Source of the DNA: Mycetohabitans rhizoxinica HKI 454
Lineage (GTDB): Bacteria; Pseudomonadota; Gammaproteobacteria; Burkholderiales; Burkholderiaceae
Direction: 5' to 3'
Assembly (NCBI RefSeq): GCF_000198775.1
Contig: NC_014722.1
Span: forward strand, 636,607-661,930
DNA length: 25,324 nucleotides
Part shown: in pieces, positions 8,551-17,388 of the stretch
Numbering within the stretch: the stretch's first letter is position 1
Layout: each line of letters begins with the position of its first letter
The notes under the pieces: model-generated
Seen by the model: the letters and a program-made list of their open reading frames with translations, nothing else
Databases searched by the model: none
What the model was told of the DNA's origin: nothing
Translations under genes and position numbers: made by a program

Positions 8551-9588
8551 TTATGGCTGGGCTTGCGGCGTATGCCAGTATGCGTCCAGCAATGACAGGT
8601 AGGCCGCGCGTTGCGCGTCGGTGATGAACGATGCCTCGAATCCGTTGCGGATGATCTTGTACAACTCGTCGTCGGTCAGCTTCAGCGCGTCGGCGATCGC
8701 CAGGTAATTCTGGTTGATGTAGCCGCCGAAATAAGCCGGATCGTCGGAATTGATCGTCACCATCACGTCGGCATCCAGCAGCCGCTTCAGCGTATGCTCG
8801 GTCATGTCGTTGACGACGCACAACTTCAGGTTTGACAGGGGGCACACGGTCAGCGCAACACGCGCGTCCGCCAGCCGCGCGACCAATGCCGCGTCCTCGA
8901 TGCTGCGCACGCCGTGGTCGACGCGATGTACGTCCAGTACGTCGAGCGCCTCGACGACGTATGCCGGCGGCCCCTCTTCACCCGCGTGGGCGACCAGCTT
9001 CAAGCCCCGCTCCTTCGCGAGGGCAAACACGCGTGCGAACTTGGACGGAGGATGACCGTACTCGGATGAATCTAGTCCAACGCCGATCAGCCTGTGCCCA
9101 TACCGCTCGAACATCGGCAGCGCGGCATCGAACGTCTGCAACGCATGTTCTTCCGGCAGATGGCGCAGAAAGCACGGGATCAGCTTGCTGGAAAGCCCCC
9201 GCGCGTCGGCCTGCGCCAGCGCCCGCTCCATGCCGGTCACCATGGTCTCGATCGACACGCCGCGTTCGATATGTGTCTGCGGGTCGAAGAAGATTTCCGC
9301 ATGGACGACGTGATCGGCCATGGCGCGTTCGACGTACGCCGCAGTCATGTCGTAGAAGTCCTGTTCGTGCAGCAGCACGCTTGCGCCGGCGTAATAAATA
9401 TCCAGAAACGACTGCAGGTCGGTGAACGCGTACGCGTCGCGCAGCGCCTGGATTGTCGGGTACGGCAGCGCAACGCCGTTGCGGCGGGCCAGCTCGAAAA
9501 TCAATTCTGGCTCCAGCGAGCCCTCGATATGGATATGCAGCTCCGCTTTCGGCGCGTGCGTGATCTTGTCTGCGAGGATCGGGTTCAT
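8551..9588 (-). CDS. add: Adenine deaminase of the adenosine/AMP deaminase family (usually labelled add)
   Basis: Zinc hydrolase of 345 residues. Ligands and catalytic residues are visible: HIHIEGS with H18 and H20, HAGEEGP with H201 and E204, DHGVR with H225, and NSDDPAYFGGY with D282/D283. True adenosine deaminases such as E. coli Add carry an HLDG-type first motif. This protein instead has HIEGSLEPEL, FDPQTHIERG, GLDSSEYGHPPSKF and DDPAYFGGY. From memory these are features of the Pseudomonas aeruginosa PA0148 adenine deaminase and its relatives, so adenine to hypoxanthine is the likely reaction. The ATG at 9588 overlaps the stop of the xdhC remnant (ATGA), so initiation was probably coupled to xdhC; no good ribosome site is seen. 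The permease and guanine deaminase genes follow it. Confidence 0.9.
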   Translation of the reverse strand: MNPILADKITHAPKAELHIHIEGSLEPELIFELARRNGVALPYPTIQALRDAYAFTDLQSFLDIYYAGASVLLHEQDFYDMTAAYVERAMADHVVHAEIFFDPQTHIERGVSIETMVTGMERALAQADARGLSSKLIPCFLRHLPEEHALQTFDAALPMFERYGHRLIGVGLDSSEYGHPPSKFARVFALAKERGLKLVAHAGEEGPPAYVVEALDVLDVHRVDHGVRSIEDAALVARLADARVALTVCPLSNLKLCVVNDMTEHTLKRLLDADVMVTINSDDPAYFGGYINQNYLAIADALKLTDDELYKIIRNGFEASFITDAQRAAYLSLLDAYWHTPQAQP

Positions 9589-9770
9589 GGCGACTGTGAC
9601 ATCGTGTAGGGATGGCGTTGTTCTACCACACGCAACAGTTGTGCCGCTACGGCGATCGCCATCGACGTGGGCGCCTTGCTTGCCACGCCCTCGATACCGA
9701 TTGGGCACGTCATCCGAGCCAATTGGGTAGGCCCGATGCCTCGCGGATCGCTCCGCGTGGGGGCCTGTTG
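9585..9770 (-). pseudogene. xdhC: C-terminal remnant of xanthine dehydrogenase accessory gene xdhC
   Basis: In the minus frame that ends at the TGA at 9587-9585, the translation reads GIGPTQLARMTCPIGIEG followed by SKAPTSMAIAVAAQLL. This closely matches the conserved C-terminus of XdhC/CoxI-family molybdenum-cofactor chaperones (LxxxxCPIGxxGxxxKxPxxIAVAVAAQLL). Only about 50 residues are recognisable, against about 250-350 for an intact protein. The N-terminal and Rossmann parts are absent, and sequence upstream of about 9770 shows no XdhC-like frame. The remnant overlaps the adenine deaminase start by ATGA, the footprint of a former xdh-xdhC-deaminase operon. Family identity is recognised from motifs; loss of xdhAB is inferred from their absence here. 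Confidence 0.75.
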
Positions 9771-9936
9771 GCCGCTGCGCAGGCACGGGCAAAGCAGCGC
9801 CGATGAAAGGACTTCCGCAATGGCGTATGGAGCGATGACGGGGGATGGCCAGGTGGCATCGCGCAACAGTGTTCGGTGCTGCGCGGATCAGCGCTCACCC
9901 GGATATTAGGCGCTCAGCATCACACCTCACACCTCA
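9771..9936. other. Non-coding, apparently decayed stretch
   Basis: No convincing coding frame is seen between the xdhC remnant and the hairpin at the end of dsbB. Short frames on both strands lack family motifs. The sequence CACACCTCACACCTCAC (about 9920-9936) is a short direct repeat. The region is best read as debris from the deletion that removed xdh genes. Confidence 0.5.
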
Positions 9937-9966
9937 CGCATCGCGCCTCATGCTTGGCGCGATGCG
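9937..9966 (-). terminator. Strong hairpin spanning the dsbB stop codon
   Basis: CGCATCGCGCC (9937-9947) and GGCGCGATGCG (9956-9966) are perfect 11-bp inverted repeats with an 8-base loop that contains the dsbB stop codon. Its position at the end of dsbB indicates a transcription terminator or 3'-end stabiliser, but no T tract follows on the minus strand. Confidence 0.55.
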
Positions 9967-10466
9967 CGCAGCTTGCGGGTGCGCCATAGACTGCGCGAGA
10001 CGAGCACGAACATGAGGCCGAACGCGATCAGTCCCCATTGTGGCAGGCTCAAGCCAAGGATCGGCGGGTACGGTATCTCGCACAGTCCCGCGACCTTGAA
10101 CGCGCCGGGCCACAGCTTGGCGAGCGGCAGCGCATCGACGATCGGCTCGAGTGCGTCGAAGCCGCAATTGAACGACGGATTGGCCTGGACCTCGATATGC
10201 TGGATCGCGGCGGCCATCCCGCCGGCCGCCGCAACGACGATCAGTGTCTCCAATACCGCGATGCCGCGCCACCCCCGTAGCGTCGCGCCGGTGAATGCGA
10301 ACACGGCGATCAGCAAGAAGAAGTAGCGCTGGATGATGCACAACGGGCAGGGATCTTCGTGTTTGAAGTACTGCAGATACAACGCGCCGCTGATGAGGGC
10401 GACGCAGGCCAGTCCCAGCAGGACCAGTAGGCGTCGCTCACGGCGCACTCTCAAAGAATCATTCAT
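9948..10466 (-). CDS. dsbB: Disulfide bond formation protein B
   Basis: Inner-membrane quinone reductase that reoxidises periplasmic DsbA. The 172-residue product has four hydrophobic segments and both redox pairs: C40-P-L-C43 in the first periplasmic loop ([11 protein letters not shown], with the conserved quinone-site arginine R47), and C101 plus C129 in the second loop (FNCGFD and GLCEIPYPP). The length is normal for DsbB. The ATG at 10466 lacks a strong ribosome site. It follows the amidase on the same strand after about 55 bases. The dsbA partner is not in the window. Confidence 0.95.
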   Translation of the reverse strand: MNDSLRVRRERRLLVLLGLACVALISGALYLQYFKHEDPCPLCIIQRYFFLLIAVFAFTGATLRGWRGIAVLETLIVVAAAGGMAAAIQHIEVQANPSFNCGFDALEPIVDALPLAKLWPGAFKVAGLCEIPYPPILGLSLPQWGLIAFGLMFVLVSRSLWRTRKLRASRQA

Positions 10467-10521
10467 AGTGTTTTACCCAGTGAGGACACGTCGGGGCACG
10501 TCGCACAAGGCCGGCATGCGG

Positions 10522-11913
10522 TCATCGCAGCGGTGCGAGCACGGCTTCGACCGCGCGGCCCAGCATGAGCAGCGCAGTGTCGCGACCAGTGCCTGAGGCC
10601 AGCATCAGGCCGACCGGCGCTTCGCCATGACGCGAGCACGGCAACGACAGCGCGCAGCCGTCGAGGTAATTGATCAGGCTCGGGTTGCGCAGTATCGTTG
10701 CGTTGACGCGCGCATAGACAGCGTCATCCGCTTGCAGTTCCGCGATGCGCGGCGGCTCGATGGGCACGGTCGGACAGACGATGGCATCGAAGCTGTGCCA
10801 TAGCGGCTCGGCCTGCGCGATGATGTCGGCTCGCTCGCGCAGCAACTCGATATAGTCGGCCGCGCTAGCGTGCTCGCCCTTGCGGATGCGGGCCAGTACG
10901 CGCGGGTCATAGTCGCTGGCACGGTTTTCGATCAGCTTGCGGTGCCATGCGAACGACTCGATCGATGGCAGGTTCAGCCGGTTGATGTGCGCGAGGCGCT
11001 CGAGCGGCGCGAAACGCAGTTCGCTGACCCGCGCGCCGGCCGCCGAAAGGTGCTGGAGGGCGTCGTCATAGGCGCGCGCCACGCTCAGGTCCATGTCGTC
11101 GAGCATCAGGTGGGTCAGCGCGCCGAGCCGCACGCCTTCGATGGGCCGCGCTGGCGGCACGACAGGTGGCAGGCCGGCCAAGATCCGGTCGGTGAGGGCG
11201 CAGCAGGCGACCGACGAGCCGATGGGGCCGACCGAGTCGAGCGACGAGGACAGGGGCAGCACGCCATCGGTCGGAATGCGCCGCGCGGTTGGCTTAAAGC
11301 CGGTCAACCCACACAACGCGGCTGGGATGCGGACCGAGCCGCCGGTGTCCGTGCCGAGCCCAACCGCAGCCATCCCGTCGGCAACGCACGCGGCCGCCCC
11401 CGACGACGAGCCGCCGGCAATGCGGCGTTCGGCGTCGTCGGCGGTGCGCTGCCATGGCGAGGCCGGCGTGCCGTAGTGGGGGTTCAGTCCCAGGCCGGAG
11501 AAAGCGAACTCGGTCATGTTGGTGCGTCCGATGATGACCGCGCCGGCTTGTTGCAGCCGTGCGACCGTGCTCGCATCGGTGCGAGCGGGCGGCGCGTCAG
11601 ACAACACGACCGAGCCCGCGCGCGTGACCTGGCCGGCGATGTCGAACAGGTCCTTGATCGAGACCGGCACGCCCATCAGCGGCGACAGCACCGTGCCGGC
11701 GGCGCGCAGCTTGTCCAGCGCATCCGCGCATTGGCGAGCCGCCTGCGCGTGCACCTGAATGAACACCGAGCGGCCTTGCCCGTGCGGCGCGGCGATCCGC
11801 TCAAGTGTGGTCTCGACCAACTCGCGGCTGGTGCTCGTGCCGGCCTGCAGCGCGGCGGCAAGTGCCGACAACGGCGGCAGCGGCGTGAAATCAGCGGTGC
11901 GGGAAACTGTCAT
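10522..11913 (-). CDS. Amidase (amidase-signature family)
   Basis: Cytosolic Ser-cisSer-Lys amide hydrolase of 463 residues. The catalytic triad is visible: K87 in VSIKDLFD, cis-Ser S169 in AGGSSSGAA, and nucleophile S193 in GTDTGGSVRIPA. The S169/S193 spacing of 24 is the same as in peptide amidase and FAAH. TGFKPT (about 206-211) and the C-terminal SLPCSRHGEAPVGLMLAS block are also family features. It is not obviously GatA, because no gatB/gatC neighbour exists. The substrate is unknown; related proteins are annotated as amidase or AtzF-like. The ATG at 11913 is preferred over a TTG at 11937. It is divergent from the gene at 12087 across 173 bases. Confidence 0.9.
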   Translation of the reverse strand: MTVSRTADFTPLPPLSALAAALQAGTSTSRELVETTLERIAAPHGQGRSVFIQVHAQAARQCADALDKLRAAGTVLSPLMGVPVSIKDLFDIAGQVTRAGSVVLSDAPPARTDASTVARLQQAGAVIIGRTNMTEFAFSGLGLNPHYGTPASPWQRTADDAERRIAGGSSSGAAACVADGMAAVGLGTDTGGSVRIPAALCGLTGFKPTARRIPTDGVLPLSSSLDSVGPIGSSVACCALTDRILAGLPPVVPPARPIEGVRLGALTHLMLDDMDLSVARAYDDALQHLSAAGARVSELRFAPLERLAHINRLNLPSIESFAWHRKLIENRASDYDPRVLARIRKGEHASAADYIELLRERADIIAQAEPLWHSFDAIVCPTVPIEPPRIAELQADDAVYARVNATILRNPSLINYLDGCALSLPCSRHGEAPVGLMLASGTGRDTALLMLGRAVEAVLAPLR

Positions 11914-12007
11914 GATCGAAGTCCATCCGGCAAGCAATGTGGGGTCGTGGCGTCGTCGTGGAAAACATCGTGCCGTGCACGCATTGTATGCGAATGAAGG
12001 CCGTTGT

Positions 12008-12036
12008 TTGCCCGTGCGCGGTGAACGGCGGATAAT
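12008..12036 (+). promoter_or_regulatory. Possible sigma70 promoter of the PuuD-like gene
   Basis: TTGCCC (12008-12013), a 17-base spacer and GATAAT (12031-12036, five of six). The predicted transcript start near 12043 leaves a leader of about 44 bases before the ATG at 12087. Confidence 0.5.
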
Positions 12037-12086
12037 GCGCGAACCCTGGCTGAAAATGTGCGGTTCTGCACGTCTGACGATTCACC

Positions 12087-13205
12087 ATGAGCGAACACTC
12101 GACTCCCCGCTTCGTTGAATCCGCGGCCGTCGCCCCTGTGGCGCAAGGCGCGGCGCCAGCGCCGCCGGCCGCCGATGCCTTCTGCGTCAAGCCGCAACCC
12201 GAGGCCGAAACGGCGGGCGGCGTGCCCTCGGGCGCGCCGCCCAAGGATCTCTATCAAACGGTGCCCGACTTCGGCACGCCCTCTCATCCGCCGCCGCAGG
12301 CGTATGCGCGTGAGCCGGCGTCGCGGCCCAATTACCTGAAACAGTCCGATTCGGCGTGGAGCGTGTTCGGGCGCATCATCGCCGCGCGTGCACGGCAACT
12401 ATTCGACCGTGCCGGCCAGCGCATCACGCAGCGTACGCTGCGCATCGGGGTGTCGGCGCGCATCTTCCATCCCGAGCCGGGCGGCAAGGGCCTGCGCGGT
12501 AAGACGCTGCAATACCTGGAAGAGTCCGTCGCGCATTGGGTGATGTCGCGCGACGTGCTCGTGATGATGATCCCCACGGTCGGGCATGCCGGCATGCTGC
12601 ATCCTAGCAACATCAGGCTGCGCGATTATGCCCGTCACCTGGATGGTCTGGTGTTGCAAGGCGGCGCCGACGTGTCGCCGCAAACCTATGCAGACAGTGG
12701 CGCGCGGCTCGAGTGGCCGGGCGACCGCGTGCGGGACATGTACGAACTGGAACTGCTGCACGAATTCATCGAGTCGGGCAAGCCGGTGCTGGGCATTTGC
12801 CGAGGATGCCAATTGATCAACGTCGCGTTCGGCGGCACGCTGTACCAGGACATCGCCACGGACCTGCCCAACGCCGTGCCTCATGTGAACGAGCAATACG
12901 ACCGGCATCGTCATGCGATCCTATTTCCGGAAGGCTCGACGCTGGCCAGCCTGTTCCCCGGCAAGCGCGACGCGCTGGTCAACTCGATTCACCACCAGGC
13001 GGTGAAGACTGTCGGGCGTGACCTGAGCGTCGAGGCGATCTCGGCCGACGACGGCCTAGTGGAGGCCGTGCGCTATCGCCGCTCGCCGTTCGTCGTCGGC
13101 GTCCAGTGGCATCCCGAATTCCACCGCGCGGGCGGCGCCGAACTGCTTGACTGTACGCCGCTGCTCGATACGTTTCTGCGCGCGGCGCGCGAGACCCGCT
13201 TCTAA
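12087..13205 (+). CDS. PuuD-like gamma-glutamyl hydrolase (class I glutamine amidotransferase fold, peptidase C26)
   Basis: 372-residue protein with a class I glutaminase-type catalytic set: nucleophile C238 in [15 protein letters not shown], and H342 with E344 in VQWHPEFH. It also has [11 protein letters not shown] (188-198), as in PuuD, the gamma-glutamyl-GABA hydrolase of putrescine catabolism. An additional N-terminal region of about 115 residues, rich in Pro, Ala and Ser, precedes the catalytic domain and looks disordered; typical PuuD proteins are about 250 residues. No other puu gene lies nearby, so the gamma-glutamyl-GABA substrate is only inferred from the family. The downstream MFS symporter starts 28 bases after its stop and is probably co-transcribed, which suggests uptake and hydrolysis of a related metabolite. 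Confidence 0.85.
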   Translation: MSEHSTPRFVESAAVAPVAQGAAPAPPAADAFCVKPQPEAETAGGVPSGAPPKDLYQTVPDFGTPSHPPPQAYAREPASRPNYLKQSDSAWSVFGRIIAARARQLFDRAGQRITQRTLRIGVSARIFHPEPGGKGLRGKTLQYLEESVAHWVMSRDVLVMMIPTVGHAGMLHPSNIRLRDYARHLDGLVLQGGADVSPQTYADSGARLEWPGDRVRDMYELELLHEFIESGKPVLGICRGCQLINVAFGGTLYQDIATDLPNAVPHVNEQYDRHRHAILFPEGSTLASLFPGKRDALVNSIHHQAVKTVGRDLSVEAISADDGLVEAVRYRRSPFVVGVQWHPEFHRAGGAELLDCTPLLDTFLRAARETRF

Positions 13206-13233
13206 CCGTCGATGTTTTTCCTCAGGAGGCCAG

Positions 13234-14520
13234 ATGACTGCGACAACCGTGTCAGAATCGAAAGTGCGTGCCGTATTCCGCGTGACCAGTGGCAATTTCT
13301 TGGAGATGTACGACTTCATGGTCTACGGCTACTATGCGTCGGCGATCGCGAAGACGTACTTCCCGGTTGGCAGTGCGTTCGCGTCGCTGATGCTGTCGTT
13401 GTCGGTGTTTGGCGCCGGCTTCCTGATGCGCCCGCTCGGGGCGATCGTGTTAGGGGCGTACATCGATCATCATGGGCGCCGCAAGGGCCTCATCTTGACC
13501 TTGTTGCTGATGGCGGTTGGGACCGCGGCGGTGGCGCTCGTGCCCGGCTATGCGACGATCGGGCTGGCGGCACCGGCACTGGTGCTGGCCGGTAGGCTGC
13601 TGCAAGGCTTCTCCGCCGGGGTCGAGCTTGGTGGCGTATCGGTCTATCTGGCGGAGATCGCAACCAAGGGGCGCAAGGGCTTCTACTGCGCGTGGCAGTC
13701 GGGTAGCCAGCAGGTGGCGGTGGTTTTTGCCGCGTTGCTCGGCGTGATCCTGAACCGCGTGTTGCCGACCGACCAAATGGGTGAGTGGGGCTGGCGGATA
13801 CCTTTCCTAATCGGTTGCCTGATCGTTCCGTTTCTGTTCCTGATCCGGCGATCGCTGACGGAGACTGACGAATTTTTGGCGCGCAAGCATCGCCCGACGA
13901 TGGGCGAGATCTTCGCATCGATGGTCGCGAACTGGCGCACGGTGATCGCCGGCATGGGCCTGGTCATCATGACCACGGTGTCTTTTTATCTGATCACCGC
14001 GTACACACCCACCTTCGGCAAGGAGGTGCTCAAGCTGTCTGCTGTGGATACGCTCGTGGTGACGATTTGCATCGGCCTGTCGAATTTGTTCTGGCTGCCG
14101 GTCAGTGGCGCACTGTCGGACCGAATCGGGCGCCGTGCGATCCTGGTTGCGTTCACGCTGATCGCCCTGGTGAGCGTGTATCCGGCGATGCAATGGCTGG
14201 TTGCGCGACCCTCGTTCGAGCGGTTGCTGGCGGTGCAGCTGTGGCTCTCGTTCATCTACGCATGCTATAACGGCGCCATGGTGGTCGGCTTGACCGAGGT
14301 GATGCCCGTTGAGGTGCGTACCGTCGGGTTTTCGCTCGCGTACAGTCTGGCCACGACCATCGGCGGCTTCACGCCGGCGATCTCGACCTACCTGATCCAT
14401 GTGACCGGCAACCAGGCGGCGCCGGGTTTGTGGATGTCGGCCGCCGCGCTGTGCGGCCTGATCGCGACGCTGGCCCTGTACCGCAGCGAGGCGGCACGCA
14501 ATCGGTACAAGCTGGCTTAG
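13234..14520 (+). CDS. MFS metabolite:H+ symporter (citrate/tricarballylate-type)
   Basis: Inner-membrane secondary transporter of 428 residues with about 12 hydrophobic helices. It has the major-facilitator loop motif [12 protein letters not shown] (74-85), its repeat in the second half ([12 protein letters not shown]), and [15 protein letters not shown] (120-134), typical of the metabolite:H+ symporter subfamily that includes CitA and TcuC. The N-terminal [17 protein letters not shown] is also characteristic of this subfamily. The ATG at 13234 has CAGGAGG five bases upstream, so earlier in-frame starts are rejected. Citrate or another carboxylate is the likely substrate, but this is family inference. 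Its stop codon overlaps the stop codon of the convergent glycosyltransferase gene. Confidence 0.9.
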   Translation: MTATTVSESKVRAVFRVTSGNFLEMYDFMVYGYYASAIAKTYFPVGSAFASLMLSLSVFGAGFLMRPLGAIVLGAYIDHHGRRKGLILTLLLMAVGTAAVALVPGYATIGLAAPALVLAGRLLQGFSAGVELGGVSVYLAEIATKGRKGFYCAWQSGSQQVAVVFAALLGVILNRVLPTDQMGEWGWRIPFLIGCLIVPFLFLIRRSLTETDEFLARKHRPTMGEIFASMVANWRTVIAGMGLVIMTTVSFYLITAYTPTFGKEVLKLSAVDTLVVTICIGLSNLFWLPVSGALSDRIGRRAILVAFTLIALVSVYPAMQWLVARPSFERLLAVQLWLSFIYACYNGAMVVGLTEVMPVEVRTVGFSLAYSLATTIGGFTPAISTYLIHVTGNQAAPGLWMSAAALCGLIATLALYRSEAARNRYKLA

Positions 14521-15461
14521 GCGTGTGTGCGCGCCGTCGTGGCGGCGATCTCGTCCCGGACCCGGGAGATCACATCCTCCCACTGGCCGGCTACGCGTTG
14601 CCGTACCAGGCGCGCGCGCGGATACCACGGCGTGCGGTGCGGGTCCTCGAACCAGCGCCAGTCGGCCGCGAACGGCAGCATTAACCAAAGTGGTGCGCCC
14701 AGCGCGCCGGCCAGGTGCGCGATCGACGTGTCGACCGATACCATGGCATCCAATTGCTCGATGATGGCGGCAGTGTCGGCAAAATCGCCGATCGCTGCGT
14801 CCAGCCGATGCACGTGCGTAGCCTGCATCGCGTTGAACGCGTCGAGATCGGCGCGAGTCCAGTCACATTGCAGCACGAACCAGTCAATCTGCGGCAGTGT
14901 CAGCAACGGCTTGAGCACATCGAACGGCACTGCTCGGGTTTCGTTCGGCTGTATGCGGCCGGACCAGGCGAGGCCAATCCGGCTCGGTGCGTGGCGTGTG
15001 AGGCGGCCTTGCCACTTGTGCTGATACGCGAGCGGCACTTGCAGATACGGCACGCTGGTCTCGTGCAGCGTCTGGTCATCCAGGTTTAACACTCGTGGCA
15101 GGCTCAGCAATGGAACATGGCAGTCGCAGGGGGGCAGCCGCGTGCCATCATGCACGAGCGTGATGCGATGGCGCGCGCAGAACGGCTCGAGCAGGCGTGC
15201 CAGTTCGACTTGTACTTGCAACACGACGTGCGCGGCAAGTGGCACCAGCCGCGGCACATAACGCAAAAAGTGCAACGTGTCACCGAGCCCTTGTTCCGCG
15301 TGGACCAGCAGCGTTTGGTCCGCCAGCGGCACATCGCCGAGCCAGCGCGGCAAGTCGATCGTGTGGGGCGTCGCCAACGTTGCATGGCGCCACTCATAGG
15401 CGCGCCAGCCGCGTACGAAATCGCGGCGGGTTAGATACATCATCGCCAAATTCAGGTGCAC
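14517..15461 (-). CDS. TPR-linked glycosyltransferase-like protein, apparently missing its N-terminal repeats
   Basis: 314-residue product resembling the C-terminal half of Burkholderiaceae TPR proteins with a GT-B fold. Visible features are a final TPR-like segment ([20 protein letters not shown], 3-22), the linker [18 protein letters not shown] (51-68), RIGLAWSGR (161-169), and the nucleotide-sugar side motif [14 protein letters not shown] (242-255). Full-length relatives usually carry several TPRs before this. Here a TAG lies three codons upstream of the GTG at 15461, and neither the GTG nor the ATGs at 15443 and 15440 has a ribosome site. It may be an N-terminally truncated, untranslated gene or a short functional form. 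Only 94 bases separate it from the divergent monooxygenase gene. Confidence 0.65.
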   Translation of the reverse strand: MHLNLAMMYLTRRDFVRGWRAYEWRHATLATPHTIDLPRWLGDVPLADQTLLVHAEQGLGDTLHFLRYVPRLVPLAAHVVLQVQVELARLLEPFCARHRITLVHDGTRLPPCDCHVPLLSLPRVLNLDDQTLHETSVPYLQVPLAYQHKWQGRLTRHAPSRIGLAWSGRIQPNETRAVPFDVLKPLLTLPQIDWFVLQCDWTRADLDAFNAMQATHVHRLDAAIGDFADTAAIIEQLDAMVSVDTSIAHLAGALGAPLWLMLPFAADWRWFEDPHRTPWYPRARLVRQRVAGQWEDVISRVRDEIAATTARTHA

Positions 15462-15555
15462 GCTGGGCTAGGCGCGTTGCTTGCTGTCGCGCTGCCGCAT
15501 GGGAAGCGCCGCCGAATGGTCTAAACTGAACCGAACAGCAGTGATGGAGTGCAGC

Positions 15556-17385
15556 ATGGCCCATTCTTCGCTACAGCCACCGCAGGTGCTGATCGTGGGC
15601 GCCGGCCCGACGGGACTGGCCGCCGCAATGAGTCTAGCGCGCGCGGGTATTGCGGTGCGCGTCATCGACCGCGCGCCGTGTCCCGCCACCACCTCCCGCG
15701 CGATCGGAATTCAGGCGCGTACGCTTGAATTGTTCGAGTTGCATCGCGTGGTGGAGCCGTTCATCGAGATCGGGCATCGGGGCCGCGCTGCCCATCTGTA
15801 CTCGAATGGGCAAACGCTGCTGCGGCTCGATTTTGACCCGCTGCAGACCCGCTATCCTTACCTGCTGTTCGTCGATCAGTCGCAGACGGAGCGGATTCTC
15901 GCTGAACATCTGCACACATTGGGCGTGGACATCGAGCGCGGCGTCGAGCTGATCGGGCTGCAGCAGGACGTAGCCGGGGTTGACGCGACACTGCGGCTGC
16001 CCGATGGGCGCGTGCAAACGCAGCGGGTACGGTATCTGGTTGGTGCCGACGGCGCACACAGCACGGTGCGCCACTTACTGGGCGTCGCGTTTGCCGGCGA
16101 AACGCTTGACCAGTCATTCCTGCTGGCGGATTTGCGCGTGGATTGGACATTGCCGGTCGATGAATTCCAATTGTTTGCCACGGCTGACGGATTGGCAGGG
16201 GTCTTTCCGCTGGGCGGTGATCGCTACCGGCTGATCGCGGACCGGCCGCCGCTTGGCGCGGCGCACCAGGCTGCAGTGCGCACCGGGCTGCTACCTGCCA
16301 CATCGGCGCCGGCTGCCGGGGCGGGCATGCAGCGCGAACGCCGCCGCGCTGGAGACTACTCGGCACAGCTCGACGATGTCGAGGATCGGCAACGCGGGAC
16401 GGACGATGGCAACGGTCCCTCGCTCGACGAATGCCAGCAGTGGGTCGAGCGCCGCATTCATGTGCCGGTGCGGCTGTCGCAACTAGCGTGGTCCTCCTAT
16501 TTCCACATTCACAGCCGGATGGTGGCGCGGCTGCGCACCGGCAACGTGTTCCTGGCCGGAGACGCCGCGCACGTGCATAGCCCAGCGGGTGCGCAGGGGA
16601 TGAACACCGGGATCCATGAGGCACTGAACCTAGGTTGGAAACTGGCGCAGGTGCTCAACGGCGGTGCTCCGGATCACTTGCTCGAGACGTACCATCTCGA
16701 GCGCAATCCGATTGAGCGCGGCGTGCTGCGGCAGACCAGCTTCGCTACGCATCTGGTCGAGGCCGATCACGGCGTACTGCGGCTCGTGCGCGACCGGCTG
16801 ATGCCGCTGATCGCTTCGCTCGGGCCGGTTCGTGATGCTGCGCGCCGCGCCGTGAGCGAGCTTGCGATTCAGTACCGGCGCAGCCCGCTGACGTTGGAGT
16901 GCCCACTCGACGGGGGCGTGCGCGCTGGCGAGCGGGCACCGGACGCATTGGTGCATGTGATGGATGGCCCGCTCGGCCAAGTGCCGTATGTGGCTCGCCT
17001 GTTCGACTTGTACGATCCGGCGAGTTTTACTTTGCTGATGCTTGTGTCGGCTGACGATGACGAGTCGCGCGCGCGTGAAGAGGCCGGCGCCTTGGGCGGT
17101 TTTGCTGCCAAGGTCGAGGCATTGCTTCGTGCGCGCGTGCGGACATGGCGGGTGAGCGATACGCAACAGCCGTGCGATGTAGCGGGCGAGACCGCCTCAT
17201 CGCTGGCCTTTAGCTACGGACGCACGCGCCCGTGCTTCTACCTGGTTCGTCCGGACGGCTACGTTGCGACCCGCGGACGGCTGCTGAGCGATGCGCCCGC
17301 GCTGCTGCGCTATTGCGAGGATTGGTTTGGCGCGCTGCCGCAAACGCAGCGTGCGGGCGAACCGACGGAAGCATCGCCCCGCTAG
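15556..17385 (+). CDS. FAD-dependent monooxygenase (aromatic hydroxylase, PheA/TfdB/MhpA family)
   Basis: Class A flavoprotein hydroxylase of 609 residues, expected to use NAD(P)H and O2 on a phenolic or aromatic substrate. The Rossmann motif VGAGPTG is at 14-20, the NAD(P)H/FAD DG motif YLVGADGAHS at 160-169, and the FAD ribityl GD motif LAGDAAHVHSPAGAQGMNTG at 333-352. A C-terminal thioredoxin-like domain ends with FYLVRPDGYVATRG. The ATG at 15556 has GGAG six bases upstream. Residues about 232-288 form an Arg/Asp/Gly-rich insert between the middle domain and PVRLSQLAWSSYF that looks longer than in relatives. No ring-cleavage genes lie beside it, so substrate and pathway are unknown. It converges on crcB with a 3-base gap. 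Confidence 0.9.
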   Translation: MAHSSLQPPQVLIVGAGPTGLAAAMSLARAGIAVRVIDRAPCPATTSRAIGIQARTLELFELHRVVEPFIEIGHRGRAAHLYSNGQTLLRLDFDPLQTRYPYLLFVDQSQTERILAEHLHTLGVDIERGVELIGLQQDVAGVDATLRLPDGRVQTQRVRYLVGADGAHSTVRHLLGVAFAGETLDQSFLLADLRVDWTLPVDEFQLFATADGLAGVFPLGGDRYRLIADRPPLGAAHQAAVRTGLLPATSAPAAGAGMQRERRRAGDYSAQLDDVEDRQRGTDDGNGPSLDECQQWVERRIHVPVRLSQLAWSSYFHIHSRMVARLRTGNVFLAGDAAHVHSPAGAQGMNTGIHEALNLGWKLAQVLNGGAPDHLLETYHLERNPIERGVLRQTSFATHLVEADHGVLRLVRDRLMPLIASLGPVRDAARRAVSELAIQYRRSPLTLECPLDGGVRAGERAPDALVHVMDGPLGQVPYVARLFDLYDPASFTLLMLVSADDDESRAREEAGALGGFAAKVEALLRARVRTWRVSDTQQPCDVAGETASSLAFSYGRTRPCFYLVRPDGYVATRGRLLSDAPALLRYCEDWFGALPQTQRAGEPTEASPR

Positions 17386-17388
17386 CCG

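Noticed and set aside
9589..9792. N-terminal extension of adenine deaminase by 68 residues
   Set aside because: The extra residues have no homology, and the same DNA encodes the XdhC stub in another frame. The family N-terminus fits ATG 9588.
10870..11997. 375-codon plus-strand frame opposite the amidase
   Set aside because: No family features; the opposite frame has the complete amidase triad.
15761..16624. 287-codon minus-strand frame opposite the FAD monooxygenase
   Set aside because: Low-complexity Arg/Ala/Pro sequence without motifs; the plus-strand frame has all FAD motifs.
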